Below are positions 53,653 to 61,653 of a DNA stretch of 64,000 nucleotides, in pieces. The notes under the pieces were generated by a model. It made no database searches. It was not told the origin of the DNA and was given only the letters and a program-made list of their open reading frames with translations. The translations under genes and the position numbers were made by a program. Numbering within the stretch: the stretch's first letter is position 1; each line of letters begins with the position of its first letter. This stretch comes from an uncultured Lachnospiraceae bacterium (GTDB lineage Bacteria; Bacillota; Clostridia; Lachnospirales; Lachnospiraceae), in contig CAOKWI010000015.1 in assembly GCA_948473115.1 (NCBI GenBank), positions 1-64,000 of the forward strand. Direction: 5' to 3'.

Positions 53653-55587
53653 TTACTTGTGCTCTGCCGCAGACTTTTCAAACTCTTCCATGGAAATCGG
53701 CTGGTCGTACAGCTTCTGTCCCTTGTAGCGGAGATTGGATACGCCGAATGCGGCATACTGTCCCTCCCAGGGATTCAGCCTGGAAACCACGAAGTCGCTG
53801 ACCGTCACACCGTAAGGCACTGCAAGGGCATGCTCGATCAGGTAGCTCTCCGCCTCGGCAAACGCCGCATAACGCGCCGTGGTGTCATCCGTAATTGCCT
53901 TTGCAGCCTCCACCAGCTCGAAGTATTCTTTCACGGTTTCGGCGGAAGCAGTATTGTCTTCAATAGCATATGCCATGTAAGCGTATCTCATGCCGCGGTT
54001 ATAAGTGCCGTCTCCGTTTGCCGACTGATAGAAGGGATCCGTCCATGTCTCGGGATCGGCGTAATCCGCACCCCAGTTACACAGAAGCAGCATGTAATCG
54101 CTGGAACGGCGCACATCCGTAAGGAAGCTGTCCGAAGGTCCCGCCTCCACGATGACGTCAATATAATCGGCGCCCAGGACGCTCTCCAGCTGCTGCTCCA
54201 GCACCACGCACTCTTCCTCCCAGTTGGTAGTGGTGGGATTATAGCGGACCAGCGTCTTTACCGGGAAGGTAACTCCCTGGGAAGCAAGCTCAGCCATAGC
54301 CGCCTCCTTATAGGCCACTGCCGCATCGGGATCATAGAAATCCTTCGCCGTAATATCAGCAAATGCCTCCTGCTCCGTGTAATCCTTTCCTGTGGACTCG
54401 TCTACCGAGAAGCCCGCGGGAGTAATGGTATTCTGGATATAATTGGCGGGATCCGCATAGTCGCCCGTGCTGATATAAACAGTGCTGGTACGGTTGATTG
54501 CATGCATGATGGACTGGCGGAAATTCTCGTTGTTCACGGCGATCTCCCAGTTGGCCGGCTCATACTTCTCGTCGATGCTGTAGCCGGTCATTCCGTCCCT
54601 GTAAAAGTCTTCATTCAGCTTATGTACATTAAAATTAAAGCAGTAAAAGTAATCAAAATCAATCTTAGGTCTCTGCATGCTGACCATATTGCTGGTAGCG
54701 GAATCGCTCATCCACGCGTCCACAATGTCGGAACCCAGGGTAGTCTGATCGATCTCGCCTCTCTTTGCCATCTCCGCGCCGATGGTGTCCGCCTCGGCAT
54801 TGTAGGTTCTCTGGATGGCATCGATGTAAACATGCTCCGCATCCCAGTTGCTGGGATTCTTGGTCAGTACCATCTGTACCTGTGGCTCGTAGGATGAAAT
54901 ATAGTACGCGCCGCAATAGTACATCTTATCGGCAGCCGTGGCGAAATCCACACCCTGCTCTGCCAGCTGGGGACCGTATGCAGGCATGAAGCACACATAG
55001 GTAAGCATGGACAGGAAATAAGGGCACTCCGACGCCAGGGTGTACTGCAGGGTGGTCGCATCCACAGCCTTTACGCCTACCTCGGAAAAGTCGATCTTGG
55101 CCGCGCCTTCCTCTCCTGCAAGGCCATTGTAATACTCCTCCGCATTCTTGATGGTGCCGAACAGGTTGCCGGCCGTAGCGCTGTTGTTGGCAGGGTCAAG
55201 CACATACGCCATGGCGTCCACAAAATCCTGGGCAGTCACATCGGCAACTGCCGTGCCGGTATGGTCCACCCACTTCTGCCCCTCGCGCAGGGTAAAGGTC
55301 CAGGTCATGGATGCCTCGTCATAGCTCCACTCCGTCGCCAGACCGGGCTGCAGATTCGCGAAATTGTCATATTCCACCAGGGTGTCAATCACATTTGCGC
55401 CGATCTGGTATTCATTCGTAGTGGCGGTAGTCAGGTAATTCAGCGTGGAAACCTCGCTGGAATACAGAACGCGGTACATGCTGCTGCCGTTTCCGGAAGC
55501 GCTTGCCGACTGACCGTCGCCGCAGCCTGTCAGCATGGCGGCAGCCATTGCCGCCGACAGAGCCATTGAAAGCAGTTTCTTCTTCAT
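53653..55587 (-). CDS. oppA: Oligopeptide-binding lipoprotein OppA
   Basis: A 644-residue family 5 solute-binding protein. Lipoprotein signal peptide with lipobox LTGC (Cys22) and a Ser/Gly-rich tether; mature part shows the family motifs AEPTT-like ASTLNYLTT region, TFTLREGQKWVDHTG and YYGAYYI (read as MYYCGAYYISSYEP). Captures peptides for OppBCDF. First gene of the operon. Confidence 0.93.
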   Translation of the reverse strand: MKKKLLSMALSAAMAAAMLTGCGDGQSASASGNGSSMYRVLYSSEVSTLNYLTTATTNEYQIGANVIDTLVEYDNFANLQPGLATEWSYDEASMTWTFTLREGQKWVDHTGTAVADVTAQDFVDAMAYVLDPANNSATAGNLFGTIKNAEEYYNGLAGEEGAAKIDFSEVGVKAVDATTLQYTLASECPYFLSMLTYVCFMPAYGPQLAEQGVDFATAADKMYYCGAYYISSYEPQVQMVLTKNPSNWDAEHVYIDAIQRTYNAEADTIGAEMAKRGEIDQTTLGSDIVDAWMSDSATSNMVSMQRPKIDFDYFYCFNFNVHKLNEDFYRDGMTGYSIDEKYEPANWEIAVNNENFRQSIMHAINRTSTVYISTGDYADPANYIQNTITPAGFSVDESTGKDYTEQEAFADITAKDFYDPDAAVAYKEAAMAELASQGVTFPVKTLVRYNPTTTNWEEECVVLEQQLESVLGADYIDVIVEAGPSDSFLTDVRRSSDYMLLLCNWGADYADPETWTDPFYQSANGDGTYNRGMRYAYMAYAIEDNTASAETVKEYFELVEAAKAITDDTTARYAAFAEAESYLIEHALAVPYGVTVSDFVVSRLNPWEGQYAAFGVSNLRYKGQKLYDQPISMEEFEKSAAEHK

Positions 55588-55741
55588 AACATTCTCCTCC
55601 TATCCTATTTTGCGCATTCCCCGCCGTTTATGCCAAAGAGCCTGCGGATTCCGGAAATACGCTTTCTTACTGGCAAAACAGAAAAATGGAGCAGCATTCA
55701 CTGGAAAGCTACTCCATCGTAACCACTCGCCAATTATTATT

Positions 55742-55769
55742 AGTATACTGTATTCTGCGGGAAAATCAA
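55742..55769 (-). promoter_or_regulatory. Sigma-A promoter of the opp operon
   Basis: On the minus strand TTGATT (55764-55769), 16 bp, TATACT (55742-55747), about 155 bp before the oppA ATG. The long leader was not resolved into a known riboregulator. Confidence 0.45.
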
Positions 55770-55798
55770 GTTTTTTCATGAAAGAATCATTCATATTG

Positions 55799-56090
55799 TA
55801 TTGTAACAGTTCAGCCCTCGCATTCCCAATGAGGCGGGCAAGCCCTCTGCACCCAGCTTGCCCGGCTTGATATATCGGACAATATCCTCGCATTCCCAAC
55901 GAGCCGGGCATGCCCCTCCTCAGCGTCTGCTTCGCATCCGACGCCGTTTTCGCGGCTCACCTTCTATTTCCGCGTGTAAGCTAACGAGCAACTGCGCTGC
56001 GAGTATAATAAGTCAAGTGGACATGCTTGCATGTACATTTGACGAATACCGTGAGAGCCGCCTTTTGGCTTCCTGTGAGGGCGCTCCGCC
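55799..56090. repeat. Dispersed repeat family A, reverse copy
   Basis: Starts GTAACAGTTCAGCC and contains, in reverse order, the 'ctcagcgtctgcttcgcatcc' block (given in two parts in the other copies) and 'gagagccgccttttggcttc' found at 45610-45640. It fills most of the space between oppA and the zinc-ribbon gene. Confidence 0.65.
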
Positions 56091-56138
56091 TTTTTACCAT
56101 ATCCCTGATTCTGATTTCTTACATCTATCATTTCCCCG

Positions 56139-56711
56139 TCATTGCTGCTTTGCCCCACAGTATCTGCAGTATCTGGAATCCGCCTCCACCTGTCTGCCAC
56201 AGGATGTACAGTACAGCATTGACGGCTGCTGCGGCTGCTCTGCTTTCGTATTCTGCTGCGGTTGTTCTGCCTTCGTATTCTGCTGCGACTGCTCTGCCTT
56301 TGTATTCTGCTGCGGTTGTTCTGCCTTCGTAGTCTCCTGCGTCTGCTCTGCACTATGCCCGGGGGAATTTCCCGCCTTGTCCCAGCCGCAGCTGCAAGTG
56401 CCCACATAGCTGGCATTAATCGCTCCACAATGTGAGCATCTCCATTCTCCTTTCGCACGATCTGCCTTTCTTTCCGAGCCAAAGCCTCTGCCCACAATGG
56501 AGCTGGTGTCTCCAAAATAGGAACCGCCGTCATACGATGCTCTCGGCGCATCCGGTTTGGTCAATGCGACAATCAATGCAATCAGTCCAAAGAAAAATCC
56601 CCACCAGAACCAGTTTTCCTGGTAACCCTTATTTTCAACAACCTTGTTGACCGCCCAGCCCCATACGGCGCCTTGAATACAATAGATACCTAAAAGAATA
56701 AAAAGTTCCAT
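56139..56711 (-). CDS. Membrane-anchored double zinc-ribbon protein
   Basis: A 190-residue protein: two N-terminal membrane helices (about 3-22 and 33-50), a first zinc ribbon (CSHCGAINASYVGTCSCG, about 91-108), a Gln/Glu/Thr/Lys tandem repeat (four nine-residue TKAEQPQQN-type units, about 128-163) and a second ribbon (CTSCGRQVEADSRYCRYCG) at the C-terminus. Function unknown; likely protein-protein or nucleic acid contacts at the membrane. The repeat is a probable hypervariable linker. Confidence 0.6.
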   Translation of the reverse strand: MELFILLGIYCIQGAVWGWAVNKVVENKGYQENWFWWGFFFGLIALIVALTKPDAPRASYDGGSYFGDTSSIVGRGFGSERKADRAKGEWRCSHCGAINASYVGTCSCGWDKAGNSPGHSAEQTQETTKAEQPQQNTKAEQSQQNTKAEQPQQNTKAEQPQQPSMLYCTSCGRQVEADSRYCRYCGAKQQ

Positions 56712-56783
56712 ATCATGCCATCCTCCTCATCATCCGTTTTCATCTGTCAGAATTACCGTGTCATTACAAATATACTTTATCGT

Positions 56784-58160
56784 TCATGATGTATACTCCA
56801 GGATCTCCGCCTTCCAGGTCATATCCCCAAACCCCAGTCCCCCGTCCTCATACTCTGCCTCACCTCTCTGGTTGTCATACGGGTCGGCCCGCAGGAAATC
56901 CTTTTTCACATCAAATTCCTGCTGGAACCGGGAGTTGGCCACCATGCGGAAGGGATCCAGATTGCCAAAGTAGAACCGTCTCCGCTCCTCATCCCCTTCC
57001 CGGTAAGCGCTTCCCCCAAAGGAACAGTCCACATACCTCCAGCCATAAGGAGCAATATATACCTGTGCCCAGTCATGGCATCCGGCGGAAAAGGGCGTTG
57101 TATACAGGCCGGACTGCCACCTGGCCGGAACACCTGCGATCCGGCACAGGGTAATGAACATCAGAGCCTGGATCCCGCAGTCGCCCCTGCCGCCCACAGC
57201 CGCATATTCCGCCAGATTCTCAATGGTAAAATAGCTTCTCACAAAGGAATATTCCACATGGGCGGTAATATAATCGTAAATACACTTTGCCCTGTCCAGG
57301 GGATTTCCCAAACCCTCCGTCAATTCCTGCGCCAACGCACGCATATAAGGTGTAAAACGGATATGGGGCAGCTGCTCCGCAAGATCTTCCGCATAATCCG
57401 CCGGATCCAGGGGCCGTACCTCCGATGGCTTCATCTCCACATAGTCCACCCTGTTCAGATAGGAATACTCCACCCAGAATTCATGGTTTTCCCGCATGTC
57501 TTCCCGGAAGCAGACTGCCCTCTGGGGACTGTCGGAGGGCGCCAGTTCATACTGTTCCGGATATGCAGTCAGGATCCGGATGTCTTCCAGCTGCCCGCAT
57601 GCCGCGGGAACGGGAATATGTACCTTGACACGGCCTTTCCGAAAGCTCTCTTCCTTGATGCGCAGGGATGCCCTGATATGGAAACGGCATTCCGCAGATC
57701 CATGTTCCTTTATCTGCCGGATTACGTCAAGCAGAGCCTGCTTCTCCCTGTTTTTTTCATCCAGGGATGCCCTTTCCACAGGTTCCGAAAGAGAAGGGGT
57801 GACCTTTAACAGTGTTTCCACAAACCGGTTAAAAAACCGCTCCTCCCCGTCCACATAAATCCAGTCTATCCTGCCCTGATCCTGCAGCCTGCGAAATTCC
57901 TCTTCCGTCAGATCCGGCGCCTTTTCCCGCAGTCTCGCAAACGCCTCCCCGTAACGATACGGGTACTCCACGGGAAGCCGCTTTATGATTTCCCGTTCCA
58001 GGATCAGCTTTTTCCTGAGTCCGGCGGGAATATCCTTTTCCAGCCACAGGCTGATCAATCTGTCCGCCCCCTGAAAATCCCCGTGCCATTTTCGCTTTAA
58101 GATATCTTCCGGAAGATCCACAGACAAATACCCCATCTCTTCAAACCTGAAATTGTCCAT
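56784..58160 (-). CDS. Transglutaminase-like cysteine peptidase-fold protein
   Basis: A 458-residue cytoplasmic protein. The catalytic triad context is visible: Cys in GGRGDCGIQ (about 345), His in CHDWAQVYI (about 382) and Asp in WRYVDCSFG (about 397). The N-terminal 250 residues have an all-beta region of unknown kind. ATG 58160 has AAAGGAA upstream; the frame continues back into an inverted-repeat element and is not used. Substrate unknown. Confidence 0.75.
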   Translation of the reverse strand: MDNFRFEEMGYLSVDLPEDILKRKWHGDFQGADRLISLWLEKDIPAGLRKKLILEREIIKRLPVEYPYRYGEAFARLREKAPDLTEEEFRRLQDQGRIDWIYVDGEERFFNRFVETLLKVTPSLSEPVERASLDEKNREKQALLDVIRQIKEHGSAECRFHIRASLRIKEESFRKGRVKVHIPVPAACGQLEDIRILTAYPEQYELAPSDSPQRAVCFREDMRENHEFWVEYSYLNRVDYVEMKPSEVRPLDPADYAEDLAEQLPHIRFTPYMRALAQELTEGLGNPLDRAKCIYDYITAHVEYSFVRSYFTIENLAEYAAVGGRGDCGIQALMFITLCRIAGVPARWQSGLYTTPFSAGCHDWAQVYIAPYGWRYVDCSFGGSAYREGDEERRRFYFGNLDPFRMVANSRFQQEFDVKKDFLRADPYDNQRGEAEYEDGGLGFGDMTWKAEILEYTS

Positions 58161-58194
58161 ATGTATTCCTTTCCCGGCGCTTTTCGCGCCCACG

Positions 58195-58539
58195 CCACCG
58201 CAAGGCATTTTCACGCGCTTTTTTGCGTGGCCAATCACCCTTTCCTTTACCGCAGGGTATAACAAACAGCGCAGTGGCTTGACTATCTTCTTTCCAAACA
58301 GTATACTACAAGCAAAGACCACACTGCAAGCAACGGTGTATCAAGTTTGCCCGCGGGAATCATGATTGTCACTGCTCACTCCGTGACCAGTAACAGGCCT
58401 TCTCACGGAGGCTTTATGCAAGGAGTTCATTGAACTCCTTGAAACCGCCAAACAGCGGTTTCACGCAAAGCTGTCTAAGCAATTATTCTAATCGCTTTGG
58501 TTTTCCACGCAAAGGACGCGTGAAAACGCCTCGCGGTGG
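58195..58539. repeat. 345-bp element bounded by ~35-bp imperfect inverted repeats
   Basis: Left arm 58195-58230 (ccaccgcaaggcattttcac...) pairs with right arm 58505-58539 (...gtgaaaacgcctcgcggtgg). Inside are perfect hairpins CAAGGAGTTCA-TTGAACTCCTTG-type (58430-58452) and GAAACCGC-caaaca-GCGGTTTC. No gene seen. It separates divergent genes. Confidence 0.6.
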
Positions 58540-58588
58540 TGCAGGTGTGAAAAGTAACTAATGATATCACAAAGATACGGAGAATAAT

Positions 58589-59092
58589 ATGATCGCATTA
58601 CAGATTACATCCATGAAACAATTTATGAACCAGCTACTGGCCGCGGACACCTTCGATATCTTCCTGCTGGAGGAGGCGGTGATCAGTACCGCCTGCACCT
58701 TTACCATAGACGGACATATCAATCGGGAATTCTTCAGCAGCGACGACAGAGAGCCTGTGGAACTGCCCTATGACTTCCGTCCCTGGAGCGAAGTAAAAGG
58801 GCTGTGCTTTGACCTGATCAAAGGAAAGCGCACCCCTTTGTTTTTCCGTTTTGTCCTGCATCTCATGCCTGAAAAGGCTGCGGCGCTGCTGGCAAAGGAA
58901 GGCAGCGATGTGGATCCCTCCCTGGTGAAGGCGCTGGTCCTGAACATCCGCTATGACGGATCCAGGGCGGTTCTGACCACGGGCACCGCCTACCAGACGT
59001 TCCTGCCCTCCAGGGAGCCGGATGCCATCTGGGACAAAGCGTTGATGAAGTATCTGGAAGGAAAAGGCATCCCTACTTCATTTTTGACTTAA
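58589..59092 (+). CDS. DUF5721-like protein
   Basis: A 167-residue cytoplasmic protein similar in length and character to the uncharacterised DUF5721 family of Lachnospiraceae (recognition by pattern; moderate certainty). Contains FTIDGHINREFF and a GTAYQTFLP segment. Its 3' end overlaps the convergent spoVAE gene by 20 bp. Confidence 0.55.
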   Translation: MIALQITSMKQFMNQLLAADTFDIFLLEEAVISTACTFTIDGHINREFFSSDDREPVELPYDFRPWSEVKGLCFDLIKGKRTPLFFRFVLHLMPEKAAALLAKEGSDVDPSLVKALVLNIRYDGSRAVLTTGTAYQTFLPSREPDAIWDKALMKYLEGKGIPTSFLT

Positions 59093-59429
59093 ACACCAGA
59101 CTTGCCAGATACCCGAAGATCAAAGCCGACGCGGTGCCCACCGCGCCTGCCTTGAATCCGCCCGCAAAGACGCCCAGCAGCCCCTGCTCGTCCACGGCTT
59201 CCCTGACCCCTTTCATGAGAACATTGCCAAAGCCCAGAAGGGGCACGCTGGCTCCCGCTCCCGCATATTCCTGAAAGGGCTCGTACCAGCCCAGGAAGCT
59301 GATCACCGCTCCCGACACAACCAGCAGCACCATGATCCTTCCCGGCATCATCTTGGTCTTTTCCATCAGAATTTGAACCAGCGCACAAATTAGTCCGCCC
59401 ACCCAGAACGCATTTACATAATCCATCAT
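59073..59429 (-). CDS. spoVAE: Stage V sporulation protein AE (SpoVAE)
   Basis: A 118-residue membrane protein with four helices and the SpoVAEb pattern (FWVGGLICALVQILME; GFGNVLMKGVREA; FAGGFKAGAVGTASALIFGY). SpoVA proteins move dipicolinic acid into the forespore and out during germination. It marks the organism as a spore former. spoVAD lies 1.1 kb upstream, separated by ridA and a small gene, and spoVAC is not between them. Confidence 0.88.
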   Translation of the reverse strand: MMDYVNAFWVGGLICALVQILMEKTKMMPGRIMVLLVVSGAVISFLGWYEPFQEYAGAGASVPLLGFGNVLMKGVREAVDEQGLLGVFAGGFKAGAVGTASALIFGYLASLVFKSKMK

Positions 59430-59568
59430 TGCAGCCTACTCCTTTAACTGTCCCGGATCTTCCTGATACACGGGACTTTCTCAGAGATAGTATCTGCAGG
59501 GATTTCTGTTTTATTCACAGCAGCAAAAAGCCAGGCAATATGAAAAGCCTTTTTTAATTGGCCGCTTG

Positions 59569-59652
59569 TAACAGTTCAGCCATACGGCACCGCGAAGTCA
59601 ATAATTGCAGTGTGTCCCATGGGGACACACTCCTGTGCAATTTTGCGAGACT
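59569..59652. repeat. Dispersed repeat family C, second copy
   Basis: GTAACAGTTCAGCCATACGG, 'caccgcgaagtc', a perfect GTGTGTCCC-at-GGGGACACAC-type hairpin, and 'gtgcaattttgcgagact'. Same order as 47927-48020. Confidence 0.6.
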
Positions 59653-59656
59653 TGCT

Positions 59657-60031
59657 TTACAGTGTAGCAATAACTTCCACTTCGCACAGCACATTTTTAG
59701 GAAGTGTCTTGACCGCCACGCAGCTTCTCGCCGGTTTCTCTGTAAAGTACTTTGCGTACACTTCGTTGAAAGCGGCAAAATCCCCCATATCCGCCAGAAA
59801 ACAGCTGGTCTTTACCACATTTGCATAATCGGTTCCTGCGGCCTTTAAAATTTCGCCCACATTCTTACATGCCTGCTCCGCCTGGGCGGTAATATCCGTT
59901 CCCTCAATCTCGCCGGTGGCGGGATTAATGGGGATCTGCCCTGATGCAAACAGCATATGGTTCGCAATGATACCCTGTGAATAAGGCCCGATTGCCGCGG
60001 GCGCTTTGTCCGTAGATACTTTCTGTAACAT
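59657..60031 (-). CDS. ridA: RidA enamine/imine deaminase
   Basis: A 124-residue RidA (YjgF/YER057c) that hydrolyses reactive enamines made by PLP enzymes. Motifs GPYSQGI, FASGQIPINPATGE, the Cys in KTSCFLADM and CVAVKTLPKNVLCEVEVIA with the conserved Arg (ARSCVAV) are present. ATG 60031 has AGAGGAT upstream. It lies within the split spoVA cluster. Confidence 0.95.
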   Translation of the reverse strand: MLQKVSTDKAPAAIGPYSQGIIANHMLFASGQIPINPATGEIEGTDITAQAEQACKNVGEILKAAGTDYANVVKTSCFLADMGDFAAFNEVYAKYFTEKPARSCVAVKTLPKNVLCEVEVIATL

Positions 60032-60061
60032 AATCTTATCCTCTTTTCTTGATATATAGTG

Positions 60062-60116
60062 CATGCTATCGTAACAGTCCAATGACCTGTCTGAACCGTT
60101 ACATGCTATCAGGCTC
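60062..60116. repeat. Small inverted repeat in the ridA leader
   Basis: GCATGCTATCGTAACAGTCC and a complementary GAACCGTTAC with a repeated 'catgctatc' flank it. It is a short member of the GTAACAG repeat family. Confidence 0.45.
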
Positions 60117-60153
60117 TTGGCGTACCAGCCTGCAACATCCATCTCTTTGTATT

Positions 60154-60405
60154 TTATTTACCCGCATCCACTTCCGGCTCATCGAACTCCGCCATCACAT
60201 AGAAACCCCTTGCATTTTCCACCACATCTGTGACCACGCCTTCCCTGCTCCTCAGCCGGCAGCGAAACGGGATGTTGGCGGACATGGCAAGAGCCGGATC
60301 AATGGTATAAAAATAATTACTCGGCAGCACGCCTTCTGTCACTGTAATCTTCTGCCCCGCCGCCAGCAATCCGGGACGTTCCATCTTAAACTCCATTTTC
60401 CGCAT
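60154..60405 (-). CDS. 83-residue hypothetical protein
   Basis: A small mixed alpha/beta protein (MEFKMERPGLLAAGQKITVTE near the start; last part VVTDVVENARGFYVMAEFDE). It is not a family I recognise; the beta-rich pattern with a conserved RCRLRSREG could be a PilZ-like or small barrel fold, a guess only. An ATG at 60396 (MEFKM) is an alternative. It lies between spoVAD and ridA in the same direction. Confidence 0.5.
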   Translation of the reverse strand: MRKMEFKMERPGLLAAGQKITVTEGVLPSNYFYTIDPALAMSANIPFRCRLRSREGVVTDVVENARGFYVMAEFDEPEVDAGK

Positions 60406-60549
60406 ACCGCACAGTGCCCCCTTTCCCTTCTATTATTATAAGATGCATCTGCTGATTTTACAAGGTGTTTTCACCATGGATGTATCCTGTAACATTCAGC
60501 CCCTGCCTCTTTTCTGTCGGCTCCTGTCCGGAAAGAGACGTTTCCTTCC

Positions 60550-61581
60550 TTAAGTCTCCAGCACCAGCGCGTGGGCAATTCCGGGGACACTCTTACCCTC
60601 ATTAAAGCTGGTCTTGGAGAGAAGCGCACCCGTGGGCATGAAAAGCACTTTCTTCCAGTTTCCCTCCTCCAGCTGCTTCAGGATATACGCGGACAAGGTC
60701 ACCGCACTACAGCCGCAGCCGCTCCCCCCTGCATGGGTGTCCTGAACTTCCCCGTCATAAATCTCAATGCCGCAGTCCATATGTTGTTCGGAAATATCAT
60801 ATCCCTTCTCCTTCATCAGGTCGATCAGTACCTTCTGACCCACTTTCCCCAGATCTCCGGTGATAATCTTATCATAGTCCTCCGGTTGACTTCCAAAGTC
60901 AACAAAATGCTGTTCCAGGGTGGAGGCCGCCGCAGGAGCCATACAGGCTCCCATATTCATGGAATCTTTTAACCCGTAATCCACAATCTTCCCCACGGTC
61001 ATTCCCATGATCCTGGCCCTGGGCTTCTCCCCATAAGCCGACAGCGCTTCCTCATTTCCCAGCACAAAGGCTCCGCCCCCTGTCACCGTCCATGTCGCCG
61101 ACAAAGGACGCTGGTTCCCATACTCCAGGGGAAAGCGAAATTCCTTTTCCGCACTGGCGAAATGGCTGGAAGTGACACAGACAACCCTGTCCGCAAATCC
61201 GCCGGCTATTGTCATGACCCCGACAGTCAGCGACTCTCCACAGGTAGAACACGCCCCATATACACCCAGTAGTGGTATCTGATATGTTGATATACCAAAT
61301 GATGTGGCTATGGATTGACCGAGCAGGTCACCCGCAAAGATAAATTTTACATCCTCCGCCTTTACCTTTGCTTTTTCCAGAGCCAGCTGGACCGCGCTTT
61401 TCTGCAGGCTGCTCTCCGCCTCTTCCCAGCTCTCACAGCCAAACATATCGTCACTCCCGACCATATCGAACAACAGTCCCAGGGGACCCTGTCCCTCCTT
61501 GGTTCCCACAATGCTGCCGCTGTTCAAAATATAGACCGGCCGCTGCAGCTTTACACTTGCCTTACCCAAATTCTGATTCAT
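60550..61581 (-). CDS. spoVAD: Stage V sporulation protein AD (SpoVAD)
   Basis: A 343-residue thiolase-fold protein that binds dipicolinic acid for uptake into the spore. Family motifs include AGDLLGQSIATSFGIS, GVYGACSTCGESL (the Cys region) and GAGACMAPAA-like MGACMAPAAAS, and GGSGCGCSA near the end. GGAGGG lies upstream of the ATG within a hairpin (61603-61637). The linked spoVAE is downstream. Confidence 0.93.
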   Translation of the reverse strand: MNQNLGKASVKLQRPVYILNSGSIVGTKEGQGPLGLLFDMVGSDDMFGCESWEEAESSLQKSAVQLALEKAKVKAEDVKFIFAGDLLGQSIATSFGISTYQIPLLGVYGACSTCGESLTVGVMTIAGGFADRVVCVTSSHFASAEKEFRFPLEYGNQRPLSATWTVTGGGAFVLGNEEALSAYGEKPRARIMGMTVGKIVDYGLKDSMNMGACMAPAAASTLEQHFVDFGSQPEDYDKIITGDLGKVGQKVLIDLMKEKGYDISEQHMDCGIEIYDGEVQDTHAGGSGCGCSAVTLSAYILKQLEEGNWKKVLFMPTGALLSKTSFNEGKSVPGIAHALVLET

Positions 61582-61653
61582 AAAAAATTCCCTCCGGATA
61601 GAATAATGTTTTTGTCATTATCCCCTGTCCGGAGGAAATTCATTCATCAGACG

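Noticed and set aside
53593-54897. A 434-residue plus-strand frame opposite oppA
   Set aside because: Antisense shadow; no ribosome site and no recognisable domain.
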